NCBI GenBank assembly: GCA_021845865.1
Contig: JAJZVC010000004.1
Location: 31,555 to 95,554, forward strand
Reading direction: 5' to 3'
DNA: 64,000 bases
From: Pseudomonadota bacterium
Lineage (GTDB): Bacteria; Pseudomonadota; Gammaproteobacteria; Burkholderiales; UBA9220
Translations under genes and position numbers: made by a program
The notes under the pieces: model-generated
The model's database searches: none
The model's input: the letters and a program-made list of their open reading frames with translations, nothing else
Told to the model about the DNA's origin: nothing
Shown here: positions 32,011 through 40,823 of the stretch, piece after piece
Layout: every line of letters begins with the position of its first letter
Position numbering within the stretch: position 1 is the first letter of the stretch

Positions 32011-33510
32011 ATGAGCCTTCTTGGATATGCTTGGCTGATAAATCATTTTGGGCTTTGCAAGCGCCCGCTTGCGGTGGAGTCCTGTCTAGGCACTCGGCTA
32101 CGCACTAGACAGGGGGCTGATGGCTCGGTTCAGCACGAGTATCCTCCCCAGTATGAGCCGGAGCAGAGTATCGCGGGCCACCTGGAGTTCGCCATGAAGC
32201 ACGAAGGGGTGGATTTGTGCACTCTGCGCGATGTTTTTCTGGCTTGTGGTTCCACCCCCGTCGAAGAGGCAATTCGCGCCCGCCCAACCAGTCGTTATAC
32301 CCGGTTGATGGGGTTCTTCTATGAATTAACAACTGGGTGCGTGCTAGACCCGAGTCTCGTCGTGGGCGGCAATTATGTCGAGGCATTGCAAGCGGATAAG
32401 TATTGGATTTCGCCTATCCCAAAGCGTAACCAACGTTGGCGCGTGACAGACAACCTGTTGGGGGATGGTCGCTATTGCCCCACTATTCGACGAACGCCTG
32501 AACTGGCTGAAGCGCTGGCCATTCCCCTGCAAGACGAGTTGCAGGGGTTGGTGAATGACTTTCCTCCTGAGCTGTTCCAACGCGCCTCGGACTACCTATA
32601 TCTCAAAGAGACGCGCTCGACGTATGGCATCGAGAGGGAGGCCATGCCGACCGGCGACCGCACCCAGCGATTCGTAGCACTGCTACGCTCCGCTGGTGAG
32701 GGAGCGCTACCTGATGTGCTCTCCGAGGCGGAACTGGTCAAGCGGCAAAACCTCATTGTTGATCCGCGCTATGCCGTGCCATCGTTTCGCCCAAATCAGA
32801 ACTATGTGGGGGAGCAACGGCCAGATTACAGCCAACGGATTCACTATGCGTGTCCGCCGCCGCAACTTGTCGGAAGCCTGATGGAGGGTTTGGCAAATTC
32901 CGCAGAACGTAGCGCCGGTTTGCCTGCTATCGCCAGAGCGGTGGTAGTGGCATTCGGATTCGTGTTTATCCACCCTTTTGAAGACGGTAATGGCCGCTTG
33001 CACCGTTTTCTGATTCACGATGTACTACATCGTGACAACTTTGTTAGTCATGGCGTTATGCTTCCCGTCTCCGCCACCATGCTGCGGCGCATGCCGGACT
33101 ACGATGCCGCACTGGAACGTTACTCGCGCCCCTTGATGATGGGGTGGGTAGCCTATACCCTCGACTCGGAAGGAACGATGATGATCATCAATCCAGACCA
33201 AGTCGAAGGCTATTACCGCTTCCCCGACCTGACCCCCCAGGCGGAATATTTAGCGAAGACGGTCGCACTATCGATTCGTGAAGATTTTGCCGAGGAATTG
33301 CGATTTCTGCGAGGTTACGACGCAGCCCGAAAAAACATAAGGGAAATCATCGACATGCCGGATCGCAACCTGGACTTGCTCTTACGGTTGTTGCACCAAA
33401 ATGGAGGGAAACTCGCCAAGGCAAAGCGACACAAGTTTGCTGAGGTCTCGGATGAAGAACTGGAGAGGATTGAAAAAGCATTCTCTGAATCCTTCCATGA
33501 CGACCGCTAA
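32011..33510 (+). CDS. Fic-family (putative AMPylator) protein
   Basis: Fic core motif HPFEDGNGRLHR in VVAFGFVFIHPFEDGNGRLHRFLIHDVLHR. Confidence 0.95.
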   Translation: MSLLGYAWLINHFGLCKRPLAVESCLGTRLRTRQGADGSVQHEYPPQYEPEQSIAGHLEFAMKHEGVDLCTLRDVFLACGSTPVEEAIRARPTSRYTRLMGFFYELTTGCVLDPSLVVGGNYVEALQADKYWISPIPKRNQRWRVTDNLLGDGRYCPTIRRTPELAEALAIPLQDELQGLVNDFPPELFQRASDYLYLKETRSTYGIEREAMPTGDRTQRFVALLRSAGEGALPDVLSEAELVKRQNLIVDPRYAVPSFRPNQNYVGEQRPDYSQRIHYACPPPQLVGSLMEGLANSAERSAGLPAIARAVVVAFGFVFIHPFEDGNGRLHRFLIHDVLHRDNFVSHGVMLPVSATMLRRMPDYDAALERYSRPLMMGWVAYTLDSEGTMMIINPDQVEGYYRFPDLTPQAEYLAKTVALSIREDFAEELRFLRGYDAARKNIREIIDMPDRNLDLLLRLLHQNGGKLAKAKRHKFAEVSDEELERIEKAFSESFHDDR

Positions 33511-33511
33511 A

Positions 33512-33572
33512 TAATCAAAATATTTCATCACGCGGCGATAATAATCATTTTGGCGCATTCTTAATCATTTTG
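33512..33572. promoter_or_regulatory. Phased TAATC repeats downstream of the Fic gene
   Basis: TAATCAAAATA (33512), TAATCATTTTGGCGCATTCT (33542), TAATCATTTTGGTGCATCTT (33562): spacings 30 and 20 bp. Confidence 0.5.
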
Positions 33573-33741
33573 GTGCATCTTTGCCGGCGCTAGCGGAACC
33601 ATGTCCCGAACTGAGTGAGTGCTAAAGGTTAACAAACCGGGATTTTTTCACAGCCCATGGCGATCAACCACGGGGCGCAATGGTACGGTCAGGATGGGGC
33701 GGCACAGAATCAAAGGGGGGGCAGCTTCGCTTTATTTTGCG

Positions 33742-34614
33742 TCAGCGCCGTTTCGCCATCACCAGCACCACCCCCGCCAGGATCACCCCCATCCCCACCA
33801 TTTCCTGGCTGGAGAGGTGCTCCCCGGCCAGCCCCACCCCCAGCAGCACGGCGATGGGCGGGTTGACGTAGGCGTAGCTGGTGGCCACCGCCGGGCGCAC
33901 GCTGTGCAGCAGGTAGAGGTAGGCGCTGAAGGCGACGAAGGAACCGAACACCACCAGGTAGGCCAGGGCGGCGGCGGCCTTGAGGGAGGGAACGGCCTCC
34001 AGCCGTTCGCCGAAGGCGAAGCTCACCGCCATGAGGGCGAAGCCGCCGCCCAGCATCTGGGCGGCGCTGGTCATCATCCCCCCCGGCAGGGGCAGGCGCC
34101 AGCTCCACACCGAGCCGAAGGCCCAACTGGCGGAAGCCAGGAGCAGGATCACCGCCCCGGCGGGGCTCGCCCGCAGATTGCCGTCCAGGTTGAGCACCAC
34201 GATGCCGGCGAAGCCGATCACCACCCCCACCACCTCCCGCCGGGTGGGGTATTTTTTCCACAGGGCGGCGAAAAGCAGGGTCCACAGGGGCACGGTGGCC
34301 ACCACCAGGGCGGCGATGCCGGAAGCCACGGTCTGCTCGGCGTAGGCCACGGCGCCGTTGCCCCCCAGCAGCAGCAAGGCGCCCACCGCCCCGCAGGCGG
34401 CCCACTGCCTGCCCGTGGGGGCCGGCGTGCCGCGCCAGCGCAGGTAGGCATAGAGCCCGCCTCCCGCCACCAGGAAGCGCAGCCCCGCCATCAGGAAGGG
34501 CGGAAAGCTCTCGATGGCGAAGCGCATCGCCAGATAGGTGGAACCCCAGATCAGGTACAGGGCCAGCAGGGCCAGGCCGATGAGCCAGCGTTCGCGGGAA
34601 GCGTGGAGGGTCAT
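33742..34614 (-). CDS. EamA/DMT-family transporter
   Basis: LIGLALLALYLIWGSTYLAMRFAIESFPPFLMAGLRFLVAGG. Confidence 0.93.
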   Translation of the reverse strand: MTLHASRERWLIGLALLALYLIWGSTYLAMRFAIESFPPFLMAGLRFLVAGGGLYAYLRWRGTPAPTGRQWAACGAVGALLLLGGNGAVAYAEQTVASGIAALVVATVPLWTLLFAALWKKYPTRREVVGVVIGFAGIVVLNLDGNLRASPAGAVILLLASASWAFGSVWSWRLPLPGGMMTSAAQMLGGGFALMAVSFAFGERLEAVPSLKAAAALAYLVVFGSFVAFSAYLYLLHSVRPAVATSYAYVNPPIAVLLGVGLAGEHLSSQEMVGMGVILAGVVLVMAKRR

Positions 34615-35084
34615 GATGTCAGCATTGTCTTGAGTTTTTTCCCGCCTGTCACCTCGAAGCCGTTGGCCTGATAAAAACGCAGGGCACGGTCGAATTCGGG
34701 CAGGGGTGGCGTGGTGACTTCCAACCGCGTCCAGCCTCGGGCTTTACCATGTTCCCGCGCCGCCGCCAGCAAAGCGGCACCGATGCCCTTGGAGCGATAG
34801 CCGGGCGCCACGTAAAACTCGGGGATGACACCGAAGGCGCCGCCGGCGTAGAGGGCGCGCGCTTCGGTCAAGGTCAGGACGCCCGCCGCCACGTTCCCCG
34901 CCCACGCCAGCCAGGCGGTATAGTGGCCCTGGCGCAGGAAATCGCGGCAGCGGGCCCGCAGTTCCTCTTCATTAGCCTTGAAATGGTTCGACCCGGTAGC
35001 GGCCATGATTTCCTCCAGCAGGGCCTTCACCATGGAGGCCACCGCGGCGGCCTCGTCGGGCCGAACCAGAGCGATCTTGAACAT
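34611..35084 (-). CDS. GNAT-family N-acetyltransferase
   Basis: EFYVAPGYRSKGIGAALLAAAREHGKARGWTRLEVTTP. Confidence 0.92.
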   Translation of the reverse strand: MFKIALVRPDEAAAVASMVKALLEEIMAATGSNHFKANEEELRARCRDFLRQGHYTAWLAWAGNVAAGVLTLTEARALYAGGAFGVIPEFYVAPGYRSKGIGAALLAAAREHGKARGWTRLEVTTPPLPEFDRALRFYQANGFEVTGGKKLKTMLTS

Positions 35085-35101
35085 ATCCGTCTCCCTGAAA
35101 A

Positions 35102-35131
35102 GAAAAAGGGCCGCACGGGGCGGCCCTTAAG
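35102..35131 (-). terminator. leuA terminator
   Basis: Reverse strand AAGGGCCGCCCCGTGCGGCCCTTTTTCTTTT. Confidence 0.8.
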
Positions 35132-35149
35132 TCACGTCGGTCGCCCGGC

Positions 35150-36688
35150 TCACACCTGCGGATGGGCGCGCTCCAGCTTGCTGTGCAGCTTGTTCAAGGC
35201 ATGGAGGTAGGCCTTGGCGGAGGCGATGACGATGTCGGTGTCCGCCCCCTGTCCGTTGACGATGCGCCCGCCCTTGGACACGCGCACGGTGACCTCGCCC
35301 TGGGCGTCGGTGCCGCTGGTGATGTTGTTCACCGAGTAGAGCAGCAGCTCGGAACCGCTGTTGACGATGCCCTCGATGGCCTTGAAGGCCGCGTCCACCG
35401 GGCCGCCGCCGTCGGCGGCCGCCTCGCGCTCCATGCCGCCCTCGGCCAGCACCACCTTGGCGTGGGGGGTCTCGCCGGTCTCGGAACAGACCTTGAGGGA
35501 CAGGAGCTTGAAGTGTTCCTGCTCCTGGGTGGACTGCTCGTCGCTCACCAGGGCGTGGAGGTCCTCGTCGAAAATCTCGTGCTTCTTGTCCGCCAGGTCC
35601 TTGAAACGGGCGAAGGCGGTGTTGACCGCCTCCTCGCTCTCCAACTGGATGCCCAGCTCGGAAAGACGCGTTTTGAAGGCGTTGCGGCCGGAGTGCTTGC
35701 CCAGGACCATCTTGTTGGCGGTCCAGCCCACATCCTCGGCGCGCATGATTTCGTAGGTCTCGCGGTGCTTGAGGACGCCGTCCTGGTGGATGCCGGATTC
35801 GTGGGCGAAGGCGTTGGCGCCGACGATGGCCTTGTTGGGCTGCACGGCGAAGCCGGTGATGCTCGCCACCATGCGGCTGGCGGGAACAATCTGGGTGGTG
35901 TCGAGACCGGTGTCGCAGAGGAACAAATCCTGCCGCGTGCGCACCGCCATCACCACTTCTTCCAGGGAAGCGTTGCCCGCCCGTTCGCCGAGGCCGTTGA
36001 TGGTGCACTCCACCTGGCGGGCGCCGTTCATCACGGCGGCGAGGGAGTTGGCCACGGCCAGGCCCAGGTCGTTGTGGCAGTGGACCGAGAAGATGGCCTT
36101 GTCGGAGTTGGGAATGCGCTCCCGCAAGGTGCCGATGAGGGCGCCGAAAACGTGGGGCAGGTTGTAGCCCACGGTATCCGGCACGTTGATGGTGGTGGCC
36201 CCGGCGTCGATCACCGCCTCGATCACGCGGCAGAGGAAGTCGGTTTCGGAGCGGCCCGCGTCCTCGGGGGAGAACTCCACGTTGTCGGTGTACTGGCGCG
36301 CCCACCTCACCGCCTTCACCGCCTGCTCCACCACCTGGTCGGGGCTCATGCGCAGCTTCTTCTCCATGTGGATCGGGCTGGTGGCGATGAAGGTGTGGAT
36401 ACGGCCGGAATTGGCGCCCTTGATGGCCTCGCCGGCCCGGGCGATATCCTTCTCCAGGGCCCGGGCGAGGGAGCAGACGGTGCTGTCCTTGATGGCGTCC
36501 GCCACCGCCTTCACCGCCTCGAAGTCCCCGTTGGAAGCGGCGGCGAAGCCGGCCTCGATGACGTCCACCCGCATCTTTTCCAGCTGCTTGGCGATGCGCA
36601 CCTTCTCTTCCCGGGTCATGGAAGCGCCGGGGCTCTGCTCGCCGTCGCGCAAGGTGGTGTCGAAAATGATCAATTTATCTTTGTTCAT
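35150..36688 (-). CDS. leuA: 2-isopropylmalate synthase
   Basis: [59 protein letters not shown]. Confidence 0.97.
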   Translation of the reverse strand: MNKDKLIIFDTTLRDGEQSPGASMTREEKVRIAKQLEKMRVDVIEAGFAAASNGDFEAVKAVADAIKDSTVCSLARALEKDIARAGEAIKGANSGRIHTFIATSPIHMEKKLRMSPDQVVEQAVKAVRWARQYTDNVEFSPEDAGRSETDFLCRVIEAVIDAGATTINVPDTVGYNLPHVFGALIGTLRERIPNSDKAIFSVHCHNDLGLAVANSLAAVMNGARQVECTINGLGERAGNASLEEVVMAVRTRQDLFLCDTGLDTTQIVPASRMVASITGFAVQPNKAIVGANAFAHESGIHQDGVLKHRETYEIMRAEDVGWTANKMVLGKHSGRNAFKTRLSELGIQLESEEAVNTAFARFKDLADKKHEIFDEDLHALVSDEQSTQEQEHFKLLSLKVCSETGETPHAKVVLAEGGMEREAAADGGGPVDAAFKAIEGIVNSGSELLLYSVNNITSGTDAQGEVTVRVSKGGRIVNGQGADTDIVIASAKAYLHALNKLHSKLERAHPQV

Positions 36689-36931
36689 GGCTGGCTCCAT
36701 TGCTGCAATTCTTCATACAAGCCCATCAACCGGTTTTCCGGCTGCGGCACGCTTTGATACTGGGGGGAGGGGGGTGGGGGTCAGCGCGCGCGAACGCGCA
36801 GCAGCAGGCCGGCCAGGAGCAGGCTGCGGGGGGAAAGCTCGGAAGGAAGGAAGCTGACGAACTTGAACATAGTGGAGCTAAATATAATGGCTTTCCGGCC
36901 CGCATGCAACAGGGGCGGTATAATCGGGCCC

Positions 36932-37267
36932 ATGCAGAACCCCTTCACCGCCCGCTGGACCCAGACCGGCAACAACCTGTGCCTCGGCGAATGGGAAATC
37001 CATTACCTCGGCCGCCCCATCAGCCTCGGCGCCGCGCGCCGGGACGAGGACATGGGCACCTACGGCATTTTCAGCTACATCTTCCCCGACGACGAGGAAT
37101 TCGCCGAGGGCCTGCCCGAGGACGAGTGGATACTGGAGAACGCCGAATGGCTGGGGGAACTCTTCGCCGCCCACGATATCCCCATCGACGAGGAACACCT
37201 GCGCTGGTTCTACCGGGCGGTGAACCCCAGGGACTGGCGCTGCGGCAGCTGCGGCGGCTGCCTTTAA
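36932..37267 (+). CDS. Hypothetical acidic protein with Cys-rich C-terminus (CGSCGGCL)
   Basis: ORF MQNPFTARWTQTGNNLCLGEWEIHYLGRPISL...RCGSCGGCL. Confidence 0.7.
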   Translation: MQNPFTARWTQTGNNLCLGEWEIHYLGRPISLGAARRDEDMGTYGIFSYIFPDDEEFAEGLPEDEWILENAEWLGELFAAHDIPIDEEHLRWFYRAVNPRDWRCGSCGGCL

Positions 37268-37322
37268 ACTCCCCTCCGGGGCCGACCGCCTCGCAGAGGC
37301 GGCCGAGGGAGAGGAATGGCGG

Positions 37323-37703
37323 TTACGCCGGCTGCGCTGACAGCTCGCCCGCCCCGCTGCCGGTGGCGTGGCGCTCGATGACGCTGTCGATGAAGCGGCG
37401 CAGGAAACCCTCGGTCTGGGCGCTGTGGAAGCGGTCGATCTCCTCGCCGCGGCTGTAGACGATCACCGTCGGGAAGCCCCGCACGCCATGACGGCCGGCG
37501 ATGCGCATGTTCTCGTCGGCATCCACCTTGGCCAGGAGGAACTGGCCGGCGTATTCCTTGACCAGCTTTTCCAGGATGGGCCCCAGCACCAGGCAGGGCC
37601 CGCACCAGTCGGCGCCGATGTCCACCAGCACGGGGGTCTGATGGGAGCGGGCCACCACCAGCTCATCGAAATCGGCTTCTTCCACGTCGTAAGAGAAAGT
37701 CAT
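37323..37703 (-). CDS. Thioredoxin-family protein
   Basis: TPVLVDIGADWCGPCLVLGPILEKLVKEYAGQFLLAKVDADEN. Confidence 0.92.
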   Translation of the reverse strand: MTFSYDVEEADFDELVVARSHQTPVLVDIGADWCGPCLVLGPILEKLVKEYAGQFLLAKVDADENMRIAGRHGVRGFPTVIVYSRGEEIDRFHSAQTEGFLRRFIDSVIERHATGSGAGELSAQPA

Positions 37704-37783
37704 CGCACTGATCCGCAAAAACAAAACCTCGCCAGTCTACCCAGACCCGCGCGCCGTCGCCACTACCCTGATGGGTAAGCTTA

Positions 37784-37814
37784 GAGCCTATTTCAGTCTG
37801 AAATAGGCTTTTAT
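37784..37814. terminator. Palindrome/terminator between the thioredoxin gene and the AsmA-like gene
   Basis: AGAGCCTATTTCAGTCTGAAATAGGCTTTTATTT. Confidence 0.6.
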
Positions 37815-38911
37815 TTGCCGAACAGCTTGCCCACCGCCTCCCCCACGCCCTTGACCGCGCTGCTGCTTGCGCTGCCGACCCCCTTGGCCAGCCCTTCCAG
37901 GCTCACCCCCAGGCTCTCGGCCATGGAGGCGCCGACGCGGGTGGCGAAATTCTCGTTGAGGGCGAACTTGGGATCGTTGAGATTGCCCTCCAGGGTAAAG
38001 TTCACCTTGATCTGGCCGTTGCGGTTTTTCAGCATGGACACCACGGCATTGCGGGGCATCCCCATGAAGGTTCCGCCCGACGCCAGTTCCAGGCCGGTGA
38101 GGGTCAACGCGCCGGGGGCGCGAAGATGGTTGCGCTGCACGGTGGACTTCAAGTCCATGTCGAGGGTTCCCCGGCGCACGCCCGTTTCCGCCGCCTTGAC
38201 CAGATAGGGCTGGAGCGTCACCAGGTCCACGCCGCGCAGCTGGGTGGCGAGCACCGAATCCTTGCTGGCGAGTTCGATGTCGCCTTTCAGGGAAACCTTG
38301 CCGTCGCGCCGCGCTCCCTTCAGCACCCCGTCGAGCTCAAGCCTGGACCGCCCCGCCAGGTCAGGCAGGCTCAGGTGATCCAGCGTGGCATCGAGCTGCT
38401 CCAGGCGCAGCTTGAGGGGCGGCTTGCGCACCGAGGCATCGAAAAACTCCAGGGCGGAGTCCCGCAATTTGACGCTGCCGATTTCCACGGCAGGCCCGGA
38501 AGCGCTGTCCGTTTTGGGCCGCTCCAGCAGGGAAGGAAGCAGCCGCAAGCGGCCATCCGCGGTGCGCAGCAGGGACAGGTAACCGCCTTCGACGGTAATG
38601 GCGTGGATGCGCACCCGCGAAGACAACAGGCTGCGCAGGTCGGGCACGACGACGATGCGCTCCGCCCGCAGCTGGTCCTCCGCCGGCCAGGCGCCAGAGG
38701 CCCCTTCGCCACGGATGCGCAAGCCGACGATTTCCACCCCGCCGTCCGCCACGCGAATGGCCGACACTTCCCCGGCCGGCCCGAGGGCCTCCTCCACCTT
38801 GCCCTTGAGGGCCTGGACGGCGAAATGAAAGGCGCCGTAGCCGGCAGCGGCCAATATGGCAATGGTGGCGACAAGAATAATCGCCCAGCGTCTGACAACG
38901 GTATTCGTCAT
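37811..38911 (-). CDS. DUF748/AsmA-like membrane-associated protein
   Basis: N-terminal TM; AsmA-like repeats VVPDLRSLLSSRVRIHAITVEGGYLSLLRTADGRLRLLPSLL. Confidence 0.75.
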   Translation of the reverse strand: MTNTVVRRWAIILVATIAILAAAGYGAFHFAVQALKGKVEEALGPAGEVSAIRVADGGVEIVGLRIRGEGASGAWPAEDQLRAERIVVVPDLRSLLSSRVRIHAITVEGGYLSLLRTADGRLRLLPSLLERPKTDSASGPAVEIGSVKLRDSALEFFDASVRKPPLKLRLEQLDATLDHLSLPDLAGRSRLELDGVLKGARRDGKVSLKGDIELASKDSVLATQLRGVDLVTLQPYLVKAAETGVRRGTLDMDLKSTVQRNHLRAPGALTLTGLELASGGTFMGMPRNAVVSMLKNRNGQIKVNFTLEGNLNDPKFALNENFATRVGASMAESLGVSLEGLAKGVGSASSSAVKGVGEAVGKLFGK

Positions 38912-39030
38912 GGCATTTCCCCTTTGAACAGGCAGCATGGCCTGGGTTTTAGCAGGTTTGGCGCCGTTACCGCAAGCGCAAACACGCTATAGTGACATCC
39001 CGTTTCGCGACATTCCCCGAAGGAGGCGAC

Positions 39031-39546
39031 ATGAACCCCAGGCTGGCCCTTTCTTCCTTGCTATTGCTCAGCGCCTGCGCCAACTACAGCGGCGGCGGAC
39101 TCAAGCCCGGCCAGGCGAAGCTCGACGACGTGCTGCGCGCCATGGGCCCGCCCGCCCAGCGCTGGCAGGAAGCGGACGGCTCCCAGCAGCTGGCCTATCC
39201 CCGCGGCCCTGCCGGCTATCACACCTACATGGCCTACATCGGCGCCGACGGCAAGCTGAAGAAAATCGAGAACGTCCTCGACGAAGCCACCTTCGCCCGC
39301 ATCCGCCCCGGCATGAGCAAGGCGCAGATACTCCGCCTGCTGGGCCCCTCCCAGCCCGGCTGGAGCGCCTACTTCCCGGCCCGGGACGAACTGGCGTGGG
39401 AATGGCGCTATTGCGACCAGTGGAACGCGGCGGCCCGCTTCGACGTCCTCTTCGACGCCAGCGCGGGCACGGTGCGCTCCACCCTCAGCCAGACCGAGGC
39501 CGTTTTGGGCCTGTGTGGCGAAGGGGACTGCATCTGCTCCCGCTAG
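39031..39546 (+). CDS. Lipoprotein, SmpA/OmlA (BamE)-like
   Basis: MNPRLALSSLLLLSACANYSGGGLKPGQAKLDDVLRAMGPPAQRWQ. Confidence 0.8.
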   Translation: MNPRLALSSLLLLSACANYSGGGLKPGQAKLDDVLRAMGPPAQRWQEADGSQQLAYPRGPAGYHTYMAYIGADGKLKKIENVLDEATFARIRPGMSKAQILRLLGPSQPGWSAYFPARDELAWEWRYCDQWNAAARFDVLFDASAGTVRSTLSQTEAVLGLCGEGDCICSR

Positions 39547-39558
39547 GTTTTTCCCGGC

Positions 39559-40029
39559 TCAGTTAGCCGGCGCCAGGGCATCGCCGACCGCCGCTGCCGC
39601 ATACCAGGCGAGCAGCTCGCCCTCCTCCCAGCCCTTGGTCCACGGGGCGTAATCCCCCTCCGCCACCGGCACGTAGGGCCCGTGCTTGACCTCGAAAATC
39701 ACCCCGCCCTCGTCCAGGGACAGCACCGCGTGCCACGTCCCCGCCGGATTTTCCAGCACGCTCGCGCCCTCCCCCAGCACGCTCCGCCCGGTCACCCGCC
39801 CGCCATCGTCGAAATGCAGCACCAGGAAACGGCCCCGCAGGGGAAACAGCAATTCGAAGGTGTGGGGATGGCGATGGGGCAGCACCACCGTGCCCGGCTC
39901 CATGGCGATGGCCAGGCGCTGGATGGGGTCGGCCAGCTCCGGGTGCAGGTTGTGGTTGGCGCGGCGGCGCGGGGACTGCCTGGCCTGCTGGCTCAGGGCG
40001 TCGAGACGCGATTGGTCGAGTTGTTTCAA
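39559..40029 (-). CDS. WbuC-family cupin metalloprotein (TTG start)
   Basis: MKQLDQSRLDALSQQARQSPRRRANHNLHPELADPIQRLAIAMEPGTVVLPHRHPHTFELLFPLRGRFLVLHFDDGG. Confidence 0.88.
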   Translation of the reverse strand: MKQLDQSRLDALSQQARQSPRRRANHNLHPELADPIQRLAIAMEPGTVVLPHRHPHTFELLFPLRGRFLVLHFDDGGRVTGRSVLGEGASVLENPAGTWHAVLSLDEGGVIFEVKHGPYVPVAEGDYAPWTKGWEEGELLAWYAAAAVGDALAPAN

Positions 40030-40088
40030 GGAAAACTCCGGGTCTGAAAAGCTGAGTATTATCCCTGAACGAAGCCAAATATTGCGCA

Positions 40089-40105
40089 AGTCCCAATACG
40101 GGACT
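40089..40105. promoter_or_regulatory. Palindromic candidate operator upstream of higB-like gene
   Basis: AGTCCC-AATAC-GGGACT perfect inverted repeat 12 nt before the ATG at 40117. Confidence 0.5.
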
Positions 40106-40116
40106 ACCATTACCCC

Positions 40117-40419
40117 ATGCGAATCATTGCGCTCTCGACACTCAAGGCATTCTGGGAAGAACACCCCGCCCATCTCGACGCCAAGGAACCCGCGCTGGCA
40201 TGGTATCGCCACGCACTGCGGGCGAACTGGGCCGCTCCCGCCGACATCAAGGCGGATTTCGGCTCCGCCAGCATCCTGCGGGATGGCCGAGTGGTATTCA
40301 ACCTGGCGGGCAACAAATACCGGCTGGTGGTCTGGATCAATTATGCCTACCGGGTAGCGTACATCCGCTTCATCGGCACTCACGCCCAATATGATCGGAT
40401 CGACGCGCAGACGATTTAA
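40117..40419 (+). CDS. HigB-family type II toxin (mRNA interferase-like)
   Basis: MRIIALSTLKAFWEEHPAHLDAKEPALAWYRHALRANWAAPADIKADFGSASILRDGRVVFNLAGNKYRLVVWINYAYRVAYIRFIGTHAQYDRIDAQTI. Confidence 0.94.
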   Translation: MRIIALSTLKAFWEEHPAHLDAKEPALAWYRHALRANWAAPADIKADFGSASILRDGRVVFNLAGNKYRLVVWINYAYRVAYIRFIGTHAQYDRIDAQTI

Positions 40420-40423
40420 GGAG

Positions 40424-40813
40424 ATGAACATGGACATCCGCCCCCTCAAGACCGAGGCCGACTACCAAGCCGCCCTGCGGGAAATCGAAACCCTCATGCA
40501 CGCCGCAGCGGACACCCCCGAAGGCGACCGCCTGGACGTGCTGGCCACCCTGGTCGAAGCCTATGAATCCCGGCATTACCCCCTGGACCTTCCCGACCCG
40601 GTGGAAGCCATCAAATTCGCCATGGAGCAGAAAGGGCTGTCGGTGAAAGACCTGGAACCGATGATCGGCCGCACCAACCGGGTCTATGAAATCCTCAACC
40701 ACAAACGGCCCCTGACCCTGAAAATGATCTGGCGGCTGCACAAGGGACTGGGCATTCCGGCGGAGAGCCTGATTCGGCAAGAAGAAGACCGCCCCACGCC
40801 CCAAGCAGCCTGA
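40424..40813 (+). CDS. HigA-like XRE antitoxin
   Basis: EAIKFAMEQKGLSVKDLEPMIGRTNRVYEILNHKRPLTLKMIWRLHKGLGIPAESLI HTH; starts 4 nt after the toxin stop. Confidence 0.94.
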   Translation: MNMDIRPLKTEADYQAALREIETLMHAAADTPEGDRLDVLATLVEAYESRHYPLDLPDPVEAIKFAMEQKGLSVKDLEPMIGRTNRVYEILNHKRPLTLKMIWRLHKGLGIPAESLIRQEEDRPTPQAA

Positions 40814-40823
40814 TTCCAGCCCC

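Noticed and set aside
36781-36867. 29-aa reverse ORF MFKFVSFLPSELSPRSLLLAGLLLRVRAR* upstream of leuA
   Set aside because: Considered a leader peptide or sorting-signal-like mini-protein, but no Leu-codon run with attenuator and no PEP motif; insufficient support.
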